Source: a virus | IMG/VR virus record: IMGVR_UViG_3300032287_002332 | Span: 1-23,845 of that record | Length of the DNA: 23,845 nucleotides | Direction: 5' to 3' (one strand) | Notes under the pieces: model-generated | Seen by the model: only the letters and a program-made list of their open reading frames with translations | What the model was told of the DNA's origin: nothing | Database searches by the model: none | Program-made: the position numbers and the translations under genes | Part shown: piece by piece, positions 10,435 to 18,665 of the stretch | How the letters are laid out: each line of letters begins with the position of its first letter | How positions within the stretch are numbered: the first letter of the stretch is position 1

Positions 10435-11403
10435 TTAGAGCCAGGGGCTAACTATGTAGTCGTGCTTATCGCTTAAAATAATATTAGATTCTTTTTGAAA
10501 TTTTTCATATAACTCATACGACCCTATTCCATAAATTCCTAAAGACATATCTCCAGACAATATTTTTGCAGCCCTAAAGTAAGAGTCTTTATTAAGATCA
10601 GTCCATTTTGAGTTATCCTCCCAATGAAGAACTCTCTTATCCCTATTGTAGTTTTGATTATAGGCATGCCACATATAATGGAAAGACGGGTTAATAAGTT
10701 TAACTCCCCTGGTGTAAAACCTCAAGGCCATGGTTGGTTCTTCGCCGATAAAATACAGTTCCTTGTCGTATGGGATTTCTTTTATAATCTTGGAATCACA
10801 GAATAGAGAGTTGGCACATAAAAAATATGACTCATACCCGTACTCAAAGTAATCACACTCATACCAGAGTGGCTGAGGCATAGTTTCATTTTCTTTCCAA
10901 CCCATAGCCCCTCTCATTGGCTTTGATCCAAAATCGTAGAACTCTTCTTTTCCAGTTTCGTGATCTCTTTGAAATCCATTTGGGTGCATAGTAAATGCAA
11001 TATCTGACTTCCAATAATCTTTAAAAGAAACATAACTTTCCGTTATAATCTTATCCCAATTATCAACAAACCTAGAATGAGAATCTATCTGTAAAAAGTA
11101 ATCACTATCGATATCCCTAGATGCAATATCTCTTGCCCAGCAAGCACCTTTACTTTCGGTGAAATGGTACTTGATATATCTTATTTGAGACTTTGGAATA
11201 AAAGATAAATTAGGATGTTCAAACCCATCTGCTTGAGAAACAATTGAGAAAAATAATCTATCTTTGTGCTTTGCATTATAGTATGAACTTCTAACTGTGT
11301 TTTCAAGATCAGGATCTCTATAACTTGCAATTGAAATAAAAATTGTTTTTGCTTTTGCTGGAATAAGACGAGAAGCAATTAAAGGTGCTTTAATCAATTC
11401 CAA
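10435..11403 (-). CDS. GT60-like (GlcNAc-type) glycosyltransferase
   Basis: The product is 322 residues from a TTG start at 11403 that overlaps the upstream gene; no N-terminal ATG exists. The GT-A nucleotide-binding start IFISIASYRDP (21-31), GACWARDIASR (86-96), the metal site QIDSH (105-109, D-S-H in place of D-x-D), GEEPTMALRFYTRGV (220-234) and a His-rich tail (HYMWHAY, 242-248) match the Pfam 'Glycosyltransferase (GlcNAc)' family. That family includes the hydroxyproline GlcNAc-transferase of Skp1 (CAZy GT60). It is expected to be a cytosolic enzyme using a UDP-sugar. The rightward gene at 19795 is a paralogue. The acceptor could be the phage fibre or a host glycan; this is inference. 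Confidence 0.8.
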   Translation of the reverse strand: MELIKAPLIASRLIPAKAKTIFISIASYRDPDLENTVRSSYYNAKHKDRLFFSIVSQADGFEHPNLSFIPKSQIRYIKYHFTESKGACWARDIASRDIDSDYFLQIDSHSRFVDNWDKIITESYVSFKDYWKSDIAFTMHPNGFQRDHETGKEEFYDFGSKPMRGAMGWKENETMPQPLWYECDYFEYGYESYFLCANSLFCDSKIIKEIPYDKELYFIGEEPTMALRFYTRGVKLINPSFHYMWHAYNQNYNRDKRVLHWEDNSKWTDLNKDSYFRAAKILSGDMSLGIYGIGSYELYEKFQKESNIILSDKHDYIVSPWL

Positions 11404-12164
11404 CTAGTTTCTTCGTCGTATGTAACACTATACTCTCCTGTAAATATCTCTGCATATGAGATTATGTCTTTATTGTATCTTAATAGGGTAGATAAGCCTA
11501 CTTTGTCGGACACATACTTCATACCCTGGACTAGTGGCTCAAAAGCCATCTCCTGCCCTTCTAAGGCGTTATTAAGGGTATCTATGTAACGTGCCTTACC
11601 ATAACGCTTTGATGTAAATGATTGATCAACATAGTCAAACCTTGCTTGTGCATCATTCTTTCTTGCAATGTCCGAATTGTCTATTATATACCTTGTTGCA
11701 GGATGATCCATCCGTGTTGACCAGTTTCGCATGTTATCGCTGTATTTCTCCATGTTCTTGAGAGTTGAATCAGCAAAGGCCATGCGTATAAGGTCTTGTT
11801 CGGAGAGATTAGCCTCTATTGCGAACGAAATCAAAAAAGCGGTTGCGAAGGGAAACTTGTCGCTATATGTCGTGACGCCGAAGTGTGCATTCGGATTGAA
11901 CGACTTGCTTGACATACCGTCTCGAATTAAACGCATATGATTTCCGAGAGATACAAACTCTTCTCGATTCATATCGCAATCGACGAACAAACAATCTTCG
12001 GCATTGATGCCATCGGCGAGACATAAAATATTTTTGTCATATGAGCCCACTATTTTCGAACCGTTAAAACGCTCTAATAATTTTGCGGACATAAAACCAT
12101 CCATGTCAGGGGATATAATTAAATTCTTAGAATGCTCCAGTGTATTAAGTATATCTGTTTTCAT
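11394..12164 (-). CDS. DHH-phosphoesterase-like protein
   Basis: The 256-residue product contains LIISPDMDGFMSAKLLERF (residues 15-33) and a second acidic motif FVDCDM (60-65). This recalls the D-x-D-G and later D motifs of the DHH/RecJ phosphoesterase N-terminal domain. NPNAHFG (90-96) may provide further ligands, but a canonical DHH triplet is not seen, so activity is uncertain. The C-terminal half is helical and unassigned. The gene overlaps the glycosyltransferase by 10 nt and is divergent from 12194. A phage-specific protein with a DHH-like fold is the best guess. Confidence 0.5.
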   Translation of the reverse strand: MKTDILNTLEHSKNLIISPDMDGFMSAKLLERFNGSKIVGSYDKNILCLADGINAEDCLFVDCDMNREEFVSLGNHMRLIRDGMSSKSFNPNAHFGVTTYSDKFPFATAFLISFAIEANLSEQDLIRMAFADSTLKNMEKYSDNMRNWSTRMDHPATRYIIDNSDIARKNDAQARFDYVDQSFTSKRYGKARYIDTLNNALEGQEMAFEPLVQGMKYVSDKVGLSTLLRYNKDIISYAEIFTGEYSVTYDEETSWN

Positions 12165-12181
12165 TTTGTATAAACGTCCCT

Positions 12182-12187
12182 TATAAT
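12182..12187 (+). promoter_or_regulatory. -10 box, leaderless start
   Basis: TATAAT, 6 nt before the ATG at 12194. It lies in the 29-bp gap between divergent genes. Confidence 0.55.
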
Positions 12188-12193
12188 AATGTT

Positions 12194-12460
12194 ATGACTG
12201 TGCAAGACTGGGCTTCCTTAATCGTAGCGATACTTACAATTATATCATCAATCGCCTTCGCAATCAAGTGGATGGTAAAACATTATCTCAGCGAACTTAA
12301 GCCGAATTCTGGATCATCGATGAAAGACCAAATTTCAAGATTAGAAACTGCTGTTGACGAACAGAGAATTGACTCTATTAAATCTAGAGATCGCCAAGAA
12401 AAGAAACTTGACGAGATGTATCAAATTCTAATTAAGCACATTGCTGATAACGATAAATAA
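12194..12460 (+). CDS. Membrane/coiled-coil protein, holin candidate
   Basis: The 88 residues begin MTVQDWASLIVAILTIISSI. One transmembrane helix spans about 7-26, then a basic junction (KWMVKH) and a charged coiled coil (about 44-75, ISRLETAVDEQR). Small proteins with this one-span plus coiled-coil layout are common in phages and are sometimes annotated as holin-like or as membrane-anchored lysis regulators. A lysis role is inference. The start is leaderless (TATAAT-N6-ATG). Confidence 0.65.
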   Translation: MTVQDWASLIVAILTIISSIAFAIKWMVKHYLSELKPNSGSSMKDQISRLETAVDEQRIDSIKSRDRQEKKLDEMYQILIKHIADNDK

Positions 12461-12650
12461 TTTGCTATATACTATATATAAAGATAGTTTTTAAAACTAT
12501 AAAGATAGTTCTTATTTCTTATATCTTTTAAGTATACACTATCCCCAACTTGGTCAAAATAGACTTATGGTAACAAATTGGACATTGTCTATTATAACAA
12601 TTGTATAACAATTATAAAACCTTTACTTTATTGTCCATTTTGTCTATTAT
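12461..12650. other. AT-rich non-coding segment with short repeats
   Basis: No gene is seen. It contains a 13-bp direct repeat TATAAAGATAGTT (12477-12489 and 12498-12510) with AGTTTT-T-AAAACT between, and two copies of TTGTCTATTAT (12585-12595 and 12640-12650). It lies just before the structural block. Confidence 0.5.
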
Positions 12651-12652
12651 GG

Positions 12653-12658
12653 TATAAT
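12653..12658 (+). promoter_or_regulatory. -10 box of candidate small RNA
   Basis: TGG-TATAAT with TTGTCC (12631-12636) 16 nt upstream. No start codon follows. The predicted transcription start is 12665. Confidence 0.5.
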
Positions 12659-12664
12659 TTTATT

Positions 12665-12720
12665 ACTGGCTAATGCCTTGGTTTGTCCTATACCCACCAA
12701 TCAAGGTATTAGTCTTTTTT
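12665..12720 (+). ncRNA. Candidate 56-nt small RNA or insulated terminator
   Basis: It runs from the predicted start at 12665 to the end of a T-run at 12720. CTAATGCCTTG (12670-12680) pairs with CAAGGTATTAG (12702-12712) as an 11-bp stem with one G-U and a 21-nt loop, followed by TCTTTTTT. Having its own promoter and terminator within 70 nt suggests a discrete RNA. The alternative is a plain terminator for upstream transcription. Confidence 0.45.
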
Positions 12721-12724
12721 ATGG

Positions 12725-12730
12725 TATAAT
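12725..12730 (+). promoter_or_regulatory. -10 box, leaderless start
   Basis: TGG-TATAAT, 6 nt before the ATG at 12737 and only 5 nt after the preceding terminator T-run. Confidence 0.6.
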
Positions 12731-12736
12731 CTCATT

Positions 12737-13132
12737 ATGACTATGTGTGGACCAGAGGTTTTTGGAGCGGATCCAGCCAGGATTAAATGGCAAATTGTTA
12801 GAGGAGACACCTCTCCGCTTCGTGTTGATTTTTTAGAAGATGATGAAACCACATATTTTGATACCTCTGATTGGACCTATACCGCTACGACCTACGATCC
12901 ACAATCTGATACCCTGGATCAATTGACCGTTACTCCTGGAAATGGCTATGTTGACATTATGGCTCCAGCATCAATTACATCTCAATGGGGAACAGGCTAT
13001 AAGACAATTGTAACAGAACTAACATTTGATTTGCAGGTAACTATTAATGGCTTAACAGATTCTTCAGATATTATTTGGACACCACTAATTGGAACAATAT
13101 CGGTTATTGGCGATATTTCAGGTAGCCTATAA
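12737..13132 (+). CDS. Beta-sandwich virion protein (baseplate/fibre type), 131 aa
   Basis: It begins MTMCGPEVFGADPARIKWQI and then has VRGDTSPLRVDFLEDDETTY. The G-D-T-x-x-(L/F)-R-(V/I) motif followed by acidic residues and D-x-(S/T)-x-W/Y recurs in the products of 13976 and 22026. It resembles the N-terminal beta domain of BppU-like baseplate upper proteins. It ends with the strand-rich IGTISVIGDISGSL. It is probably a virion component; the exact place is unknown. The next gene is coupled (TAATG). Confidence 0.65.
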   Translation: MTMCGPEVFGADPARIKWQIVRGDTSPLRVDFLEDDETTYFDTSDWTYTATTYDPQSDTLDQLTVTPGNGYVDIMAPASITSQWGTGYKTIVTELTFDLQVTINGLTDSSDIIWTPLIGTISVIGDISGSL

Positions 13133-13218
13133 TGTCAGTAGTAAAAGTTACAGTTAGCAGACCTGAGTTGCCACCAGTAATTAGAATTAAGAATAAAACA
13201 TTTAAAGTAAACAAATAA
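13132..13218 (+). CDS. 28-residue basic peptide gene in the structural block
   Basis: MSVVKVTVSRPELPPVIRIK then NKTFKVNK. It starts on the A of the preceding TAA (TAATG overlap), so translation is coupled. It is strongly basic with alternating valines, which suggests a beta-strand peptide. Its place between two fibre-type genes suggests a virion accessory. Confidence is limited by size. Confidence 0.5.
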   Translation: MSVVKVTVSRPELPPVIRIKNKTFKVNK

Positions 13219-13224
13219 TCATGA

Positions 13225-13230
13225 GATAAT
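13225..13230 (+). promoter_or_regulatory. -10 box, leaderless start
   Basis: TGA-GATAAT, 6 nt before the ATG at 13237. Confidence 0.5.
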
Positions 13231-13236
13231 ATCTTT

Positions 13237-13968
13237 ATGGCTGCTTCTAAATCTATGGACTTTCCAGGTGCAAAAAAAACTAGTTATGCTGCTCAGGTAG
13301 AACAAACACAAGCCTCTCCGTATCAAGAAAATACACTTTCCTTTCTTCCAGTTCCTGGACCACAAGGTCCTCAAGGGCCAGCAGGTAGAGACGGAAAAGA
13401 TGGTTTGCCAGGTCCAGTAGGACCAGAGGGGCAAAAGGGACAAAAGGGAGAAAGAGGACCATCAGGACAAAATGGACTAAGTTCTTTGTCTTCTTCAGGA
13501 CAGCAAGCAGGGTGGGCATCATACACAAACGCTATTGAAAAACCAATAAAACTTGGAATATCTCAAGGAAATGATGGATGGGTAACCTTAGTGCTAGACA
13601 CAAAAGACAAAGAACAAAACGAAACCTATCTTCCAGCAGGGTGTACAAGCCTTTGGAATAGCCATCAAAGAGCCCTAAACTTTCACGGTATCAAACAAGG
13701 TTCTCAGGTATTTGTAACATATAACTTTGAACTAACAACATATACTTCAAATACTGAGGTTTGGCTAAGAACATACTTTGCAAGTAAAGATAAAGAGTTT
13801 GTTCAGTTGCTAGGATCTTTTAAATATCAGAACGTCTACAATCTTTCTGTAACCCAGCAGATATTTATAGAAGACCAGTCTATGTGGGGTAATGGAGCAG
13901 TTCCACAGATTAGAACAGACTTTGACTCAACCGTAATATTCAATTCCGTATACGTCAGCGTGGTATAA
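13237..13968 (+). CDS. Collagen-like virion/fibre protein
   Basis: The product has 243 residues. About 14 uninterrupted G-x-y triplets (residues 41-82) include GPQGPQGPAGRDGKDGLPGP, a trimerising collagen-like stalk typical of phage fibres. It is followed by a Ser-rich hinge and a C-terminal beta-rich head (about 95-243). The N-terminus is probably the virion attachment. There is no signal peptide. LPG and other prolines would be classic substrates of a prolyl hydroxylase, and a P4H-like gene lies at 18666. Its stop codon lies inside the -10 box of the next gene. Confidence 0.85.
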   Translation: MAASKSMDFPGAKKTSYAAQVEQTQASPYQENTLSFLPVPGPQGPQGPAGRDGKDGLPGPVGPEGQKGQKGERGPSGQNGLSSLSSSGQQAGWASYTNAIEKPIKLGISQGNDGWVTLVLDTKDKEQNETYLPAGCTSLWNSHQRALNFHGIKQGSQVFVTYNFELTTYTSNTEVWLRTYFASKDKEFVQLLGSFKYQNVYNLSVTQQIFIEDQSMWGNGAVPQIRTDFDSTVIFNSVYVSVV

Positions 13969-13969
13969 T
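13964..13969 (+). promoter_or_regulatory. -10 box overlapping a stop codon, leaderless start
   Basis: TGG-TATAAT, 6 nt before the ATG at 13976. The TAA stop of the collagen-like gene is 13966-13968. Confidence 0.6.
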
Positions 13970-13975
13970 AAAACC

Positions 13976-14434
13976 ATGGCATTTCCAGCGACCTATGACT
14001 TTAATTACTATAAGGGTGATACCTTTGAGTTTCGTATATACCCGAAAAAGAACGATGGAACATCTTTTGATTTAACCGCATATAAAGTTCCAACAAATTT
14101 TGCTAGTACCCCAGATGATGTGACAGATAACACAGCACCATACGATAGTGCACAATTTACTATTGCTAATTTTCGTGGAACAGCAGCAACTGTTGTAGTA
14201 AGGGGATTTGCTAGAGTATCAGATGATAATACATTTGTACAGTGTGCAATCAGACCAGGAGATGGAATTCAACTAGTTGCAGGAACAGAATATGTTTATG
14301 ATGTTGAAGTTAGAAAGCCAGCAGGCGCTTCAGGCAGTGGGCAATATGAAATAATTCAGACCTTACTAACTGGTAAAATAACAATTACAGATCAAGTTAC
14401 AGGCGCTACGTCTATAACAAGACCAGGTGCTTAA
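13976..14434 (+). CDS. BppU-like beta-sandwich virion protein, 152 aa
   Basis: It begins MAFPATYDFNYYKGDTFEFR and continues IYPKKNDGTSFDLTAYKV. The Y-x-G-D-T-F-x-F-R-(I/V) segment is characteristic of BppU-type baseplate/fibre N-terminal domains and matches the 12737 and 22026 products. The C-terminal half reads as beta strands (GTEYVYDVEVRKPAG, then LLTGKITITDQV). It is coupled to the next gene through TAATG. It is probably part of the tail tip or fibre adaptor. Confidence 0.7.
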   Translation: MAFPATYDFNYYKGDTFEFRIYPKKNDGTSFDLTAYKVPTNFASTPDDVTDNTAPYDSAQFTIANFRGTAATVVVRGFARVSDDNTFVQCAIRPGDGIQLVAGTEYVYDVEVRKPAGASGSGQYEIIQTLLTGKITITDQVTGATSITRPGA

Positions 14435-15027
14435 TGGCAGAGATATTATTGTCTAATGAAGACCTAACGGTTTTTGGTGGACCAGAAGGTATAAGCCTTG
14501 ATCTTGATATAGGACCACAAGGAGATCGTGGAAGTATTATTATTGGAGTTCTTGGAAATCCTACAGAGGCAGCAGTAGCACAGACAATAGTTCAAGATGT
14601 ACAAGCCCTAGATCTTGCAATAAATTATCAATCCTCATCCCCATCTTTTAAAACTGTGTTTCAGTTAGTTTCTACTGGAGGATCGCTTCAGTGGACAGAG
14701 TTAATAAGTTTAAAAGCAAACTCTTATTCTGCTATCAAACAAATAACTGCTTCAGGCGGAAAACTTGTAATCCCTCCAATCAATGTAACAGAGATATATG
14801 ACTTATCTGAAAACGAAGTAACCTCAGCCAACTTTAAAATTAACTACTCTATCTCTGCTCCAGATACTACTGGTCCTTTAGCAACAACTCTTATAGTAAA
14901 AGACCTAATAACAAGTCCTGGGTTTTTAGCACTACCACTTGAAATAAAGGGTGTAGAATATGATGGAACGACTTGGGCCCCCATGACGGGACCTAAAACT
15001 GTCCACTTATTTATTACGGTGGTATAA
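14434..15027 (+). CDS. Tail fibre-associated structural protein, 197 aa
   Basis: It begins MAEILLSNEDLTVFGGPEGI and includes a short GPQGDRGS collagen-like stretch (27-34). The rest is beta-rich with no cysteine. The start overlaps the preceding stop. It lies between a BppU-like protein and the large fibre, so a tail appendage role is likely, though not specific. Its TAA lies inside the next TATAAT. Confidence 0.65.
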   Translation: MAEILLSNEDLTVFGGPEGISLDLDIGPQGDRGSIIIGVLGNPTEAAVAQTIVQDVQALDLAINYQSSSPSFKTVFQLVSTGGSLQWTELISLKANSYSAIKQITASGGKLVIPPINVTEIYDLSENEVTSANFKINYSISAPDTTGPLATTLIVKDLITSPGFLALPLEIKGVEYDGTTWAPMTGPKTVHLFITVV

Positions 15028-15028
15028 T
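15023..15028 (+). promoter_or_regulatory. -10 box upstream of the large fibre gene
   Basis: TGG-TATAAT overlaps the TAA at 15025-15027. Unlike the others it is followed by an AAAAGGGTG site and a GTG start at 15047, so the message has a short leader. Confidence 0.5.
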
Positions 15029-15046
15029 GAAAAAGGGTGATTTATA

Positions 15047-17989
15047 GTGGCAGCAGAGAATATTGATAATACCGTTAATGGTACTGGTCTATTCCCTGCA
15101 AAAGTACCTGGTCTTTCAGATGCAGCCGACATTCAGGCAGCCCTAAGACTTTATCATTATGGAACATATGCCTATGATGGTGCAAACACAAATCCTACAC
15201 TTCTTCCAAATCCATCAATTGCAAAACATCTTCAAAACCTTGTAGATGCTGATGCATCAGAAGTAACAAATAGAAATGCTGCTATTACAGCACATTCTTC
15301 AGCAACAACAAATATTCACGGAATAGCAAATACCGCAGATTTAGCAACAAAAACGTATGTAAACACAGCAGTTTCAAGTGCAGTTGGTGGTGTAGTAGGA
15401 GAATTTTCAAACCTTGCTGGAACTGCTATTGATTGGAATTCTGTTGACGAAAGATTTGATGTTGAGCCAAGACTTGCAAATGCTGGAACAGTTATAACAA
15501 AAACAGAAAGTTTTATTTTATCTGCAAGTGATGTTGGCAAAACTGCTATTTTATATTCTTCTAATCCAATAACTGTAACTCTTCCAGCAAACGCTTCAGT
15601 AGAAATTCCAGTAGGATATTCTATTGACATAATCCAAACAGGAACTGGATCAGTAACAGTATCTGAAGGCAGTAGTGCTGTTTCAATTAATAGCAAGTCT
15701 AATATAAAATCTTTGGATGGACAATATTCAAAAGGAACGTTAGTTAAAATAGCCGACAATACATGGTTTTTTTTTGGAAACTTACTTAACGTAGTAACTC
15801 CAGTTACGCCTACAGCGCCTACACCAGTTGCACCAACACCAGTAGCACCAACACCAGTTGCACCAACACCAACCCCACCAGCCCCAACGCCACCTTCTCC
15901 AACGCCACCAAGTCCAACGCCACCAAGTCCAACGCCACCAAGTCCAACACCACCAATTCCAACACCACCTCAACTTCCAACTCCATCACTTTCTGTAACT
16001 AGTTCTGGATACAATCAATATCCAAACACAGTTTATGCAAATATTGGTGTAGGAAATTATGACTATCTAAATACCTATACAACATCTTCTGCAGGATGGA
16101 CTCAAAATCCAGAATATCCTGAAGAATGGTATATTCAAAACATATCACCAAACTCATCTCAGACAGTTTACATAACAGCATCTAGGGCTGGATACACAAG
16201 CGCAACTGGATCACTAACATTTACATCACATTATGTAGCATCACCTACACCAACTGCTCCAACACCAGTTGCTCCAACAACATATAATATTTATACTTAT
16301 TGTGATCCTCTATTCCCTTCTATGAGAGGTGGAGCATATGGAACACAGACAGCAGGAACAACTGTTAATACTGGAACAACAAGTACTCAAGGATTAACTA
16401 GCGAACAGATAGTTGCACAACTTGGATATGCTGGTGGCTGTCCAACAGTTCCAATAGTAAATCCTGGAACAGTTTATCTATCATATTGTATTCAAGGATC
16501 ACCAGTTGTTGAAAGTTTCCCTATAAATGCAGATAACGTTCTTACTACAAACATTAACGAAGCATGTTCAGTCTATAGCACTCTTCTTACCAACATAGGT
16601 GCAACAAGCATTGACTGTTCAACAAGTTCTGCAAGAGTTGCACCAACAAATTGTGCACCAGCACCAACCCCTGTTGCTCCTACCCCTGTTGCTCCTACTC
16701 CTGTAGCACCTACTCCTGTATCGCTACCTTCTTGTTCATCACCAAACACAATTACAAATGCAAACTCATATACATGTGCAGAGTTGGGATTAACTAACCT
16801 AGGTGGATCTTCAGTTTATAACATAGCATCTAATCAACAATGTTGTGGCCCAGCATCACCTACACCTGTTGCACCTACACCTACAGCCACAACCTACTAC
16901 GCTTATGGATGCTGTAATGGTGACCCACTAGTTATTGATGGACCTTCAAATAACGTTGCCAGAAATGATTATCGAACCACAACAGGATGCACTGAAAGTG
17001 GAGTTAGCACAAACTATAACACTGCTGTTGCTAATGCTCAAGCAGCCTGTAATGCACAGACTCCAACACCTGTTGCTCCTACACCTGTTGCACCAACACC
17101 AGTAGGACCAGATTGCGAACAGTGCAATGGTTTCTCACCGTATGCTGACGGATCGTATGGTACTAGATCGGTTTCAACTAGCATCTGCCCTTCAGGATCT
17201 CAATATTATAGAATTTGCATAACTCCAGGCGGTTGCGAAAATAAAGATCAAACTAATGGATGTGTTCCATTAACTCCTGTTGCACCTACACCTGTAGCAC
17301 CAACTCCAGTTGGAGGTTCAGCAACTTGTCCAGGACAATCAACTAATCCTGCACTCTATACATGTGCTGAACTAGGACTTACAAGACTTGGTGGTTCTGA
17401 TTACTATAGCGTTCCTGCAGGATGGTCTTGTTGCTCTGCTCCCGCACCAGTAGCGCCTACACCAGTTGCTCCTACTCCTGTAGCACCTACTCCTACAGCA
17501 TGGGCAACACCACTAAGCGGATGGCATCAATGTACTTCAGCAGATGCTCCAAACCCAAATATGCCTTCTTGTAATGGAGGAAATGTTGGAACTTGTGTAA
17601 ACAATGGTGCAACAGGCGATTCTTGTACAGATCCAAGTGCCCCAACACCAGTGGCCCCAACACCAGTGGCCCCAACACCAGTGGCCCCAACACCAGTTGC
17701 ACCAGTTGCACCAACAGCACCAAATTGTAATTATTGTGATCCACAATATTCTGGAGGCTCTTGTGGACAATATGGAAATGGAACTTTATGTTATACACCT
17801 TCAGGATGTGCGAATAGATGTGATGGAGACCATCCACCAGTACCCGCACCAGTCGCACCCGTTGCACCAGTTGCACCAACAGCACCTTCACGCTATACCT
17901 GTACTCCATCAGATTACGCCAACCAGTGCTGTAGTTGCTTCTCTGTAGGAGCGTGTGATGCAAACGGAAGTAGTTGGCCAGCATGTTAA
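15047..17989 (+). CDS. 980-residue proline-rich, cysteine-modular tail fibre
   Basis: The start is a GTG behind AAAAGGGTG. Residues 1-130 are a helical/attachment region ([18 protein letters not shown]). About 140-250 is a beta-rich domain. Residues 251-313 form an uninterrupted proline run of APTPV and TPPSP units. About 314-395 is an Ig/Fn3-like domain. The C-terminal half alternates APTPV linkers with small Cys-rich modules, including two copies of YTCAELGLT(N/R)LGGS (near residues 575 and 772) and CEQC/CNYC modules. It is probably a long, flexible, disulphide- or metal-stabilised adhesin. TPPSP/APTP runs resemble hydroxyproline-rich glycoproteins. The operon directly downstream encodes a prolyl-hydroxylase-like enzyme and a GT60-like transferase, which suggests modification of this protein (inference). 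Confidence 0.85.
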   Translation: MAAENIDNTVNGTGLFPAKVPGLSDAADIQAALRLYHYGTYAYDGANTNPTLLPNPSIAKHLQNLVDADASEVTNRNAAITAHSSATTNIHGIANTADLATKTYVNTAVSSAVGGVVGEFSNLAGTAIDWNSVDERFDVEPRLANAGTVITKTESFILSASDVGKTAILYSSNPITVTLPANASVEIPVGYSIDIIQTGTGSVTVSEGSSAVSINSKSNIKSLDGQYSKGTLVKIADNTWFFFGNLLNVVTPVTPTAPTPVAPTPVAPTPVAPTPTPPAPTPPSPTPPSPTPPSPTPPSPTPPIPTPPQLPTPSLSVTSSGYNQYPNTVYANIGVGNYDYLNTYTTSSAGWTQNPEYPEEWYIQNISPNSSQTVYITASRAGYTSATGSLTFTSHYVASPTPTAPTPVAPTTYNIYTYCDPLFPSMRGGAYGTQTAGTTVNTGTTSTQGLTSEQIVAQLGYAGGCPTVPIVNPGTVYLSYCIQGSPVVESFPINADNVLTTNINEACSVYSTLLTNIGATSIDCSTSSARVAPTNCAPAPTPVAPTPVAPTPVAPTPVSLPSCSSPNTITNANSYTCAELGLTNLGGSSVYNIASNQQCCGPASPTPVAPTPTATTYYAYGCCNGDPLVIDGPSNNVARNDYRTTTGCTESGVSTNYNTAVANAQAACNAQTPTPVAPTPVAPTPVGPDCEQCNGFSPYADGSYGTRSVSTSICPSGSQYYRICITPGGCENKDQTNGCVPLTPVAPTPVAPTPVGGSATCPGQSTNPALYTCAELGLTRLGGSDYYSVPAGWSCCSAPAPVAPTPVAPTPVAPTPTAWATPLSGWHQCTSADAPNPNMPSCNGGNVGTCVNNGATGDSCTDPSAPTPVAPTPVAPTPVAPTPVAPVAPTAPNCNYCDPQYSGGSCGQYGNGTLCYTPSGCANRCDGDHPPVPAPVAPVAPVAPTAPSRYTCTPSDYANQCCSCFSVGACDANGSSWPAC
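15815..15975 (+). repeat. In-frame 15-nt tandem repeats encoding APTPV and TPPSP
   Basis: Near-identical 15-nt units repeat in tandem within the fibre gene. Similar APTPV tracts occur around 16665-16720, 17065-17105, 17275-17310, 17450-17495 and 17637-17715. The 17637 tract is nearly perfect at DNA level. They are coding repeats, not CRISPR. Confidence 0.8.
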
Positions 17990-17991
17990 CC

Positions 17992-18020
17992 TTGACAAAA
18001 AAATTTTTTTATGATAGAAT
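17992..18020 (+). promoter_or_regulatory. Strong promoter of the modification operon
   Basis: TTGACA (17992-17997), 17-nt spacer, TGA-TAGAAT (18015-18020). A leader with AAAGGAG precedes the ATG at 18048. It is the only unit of the right-hand rightward block with a full -35 and SD. Confidence 0.8.
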
Positions 18021-18047
18021 GTTATTAAGTATCTAAAGGAGAAAAAT

Positions 18048-18437
18048 ATGATTAATTATGAATTAGTTTTGTGGAAAACTGCCAAAGATAAAGAAAATAG
18101 GGTATCTAAAAATATTGCTGGAATGGCACTTGCTTATGTAATTGACAATGAGGTTGTTCATACAGATGTTGTAGATGCGTCTTTTGGGTCTATACTTTGT
18201 TCTGCAGATAGTTTTATTGAAAATAGTATTGATGAAATAAAAAATGTATATATGGTAGATATTATTAAAGATAGTGTAATCATAGAAACTGTTATATGTG
18301 ATGAAATGATTTATTCTCTTTTAACTTCAGATGCAAAAGTTTTTAATATTGATGATGGACACGAATACGCTGCACTTGTAAAAACTGGCTGGAAATATAT
18401 AGATGATACTTTTAAATTGCCAGGGGAATTTGAATGA
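18048..18437 (+). CDS. Hypothetical protein, 129 aa, first gene of modification operon
   Basis: The start at 18048 has a perfect AAAGGAG. It begins MINYELVLWKTAKDKENRVS and is acidic and beta/alpha mixed, with a Trp near the C-terminus (KTGWKYIDD). I recognise no family. The stop overlaps the next start (ATGA), so it is co-translated with the zinc protein and oxygenases and may share their pathway. Confidence 0.7.
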   Translation: MINYELVLWKTAKDKENRVSKNIAGMALAYVIDNEVVHTDVVDASFGSILCSADSFIENSIDEIKNVYMVDIIKDSVIIETVICDEMIYSLLTSDAKVFNIDDGHEYAALVKTGWKYIDDTFKLPGEFE

Positions 18438-18664
18438 GCAAATGGGAAGAATATAAGGCAAAACAAGAAAAAACAGTCAAGCCTTGGGACTTAATAAATC
18501 CAAATTCTGAGTGGGCATCTGAAGAAAAAGCAGCAGAAAGATATAGCATTTGTAAGGGTTGTCCAGAACTTATTAAATTGACTAAGCAGTGTAAAAAGTG
18601 TGGCTGCTTTATGGCAGTAAAAACAAAACTAGAACTAGCAACTTGTCCTTTAGGAAAATGGTAA
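18434..18664 (+). CDS. Zinc-ribbon protein, 76 aa (CxxC...CxxCxCFM type)
   Basis: Cysteines at 40, 43, 53, 56, 58 and 71 form C-x-x-C...CKKCGCFM...CP-LGKW, ending in GKW. I recognise this compact C-terminal signature from small uncharacterised proteins of T4-like cyanophages and other phages. The N-terminal half is helical (MSKWEEYKAKQEKTVKPWDL). It is coupled on the left (ATGA) and separated by 1 nt from the prolyl-hydroxylase-like gene. It could be a zinc-binding adaptor. Confidence 0.75.
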   Translation: MSKWEEYKAKQEKTVKPWDLINPNSEWASEEKAAERYSICKGCPELIKLTKQCKKCGCFMAVKTKLELATCPLGKW

Positions 18665-18665
18665 A

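Noticed and set aside
13219-13528. Two leftward ORFs opposite the collagen-like gene
   Set aside because: They are the complements of the Gly-x-y repeat and lack promoters or ribosome sites.
15782-15973. Leftward ORF very rich in Trp and Cys opposite the proline repeats
   Set aside because: It is the antisense reading of the (A/S)PTP repeat DNA and has no ribosome site or promoter; composition is forced by the repeat.
15797-17900. Regular DNA repeats resembling a CRISPR-like array
   Set aside because: Units are 15 nt, in frame, directly adjacent and encode APTPV/TPPSP within one long ORF; there are no unique spacers.
17604-17948. Rightward ORF with repeated QHQWP units
   Set aside because: It is a +1-frame shadow of the APTPV repeats inside the intact fibre gene.
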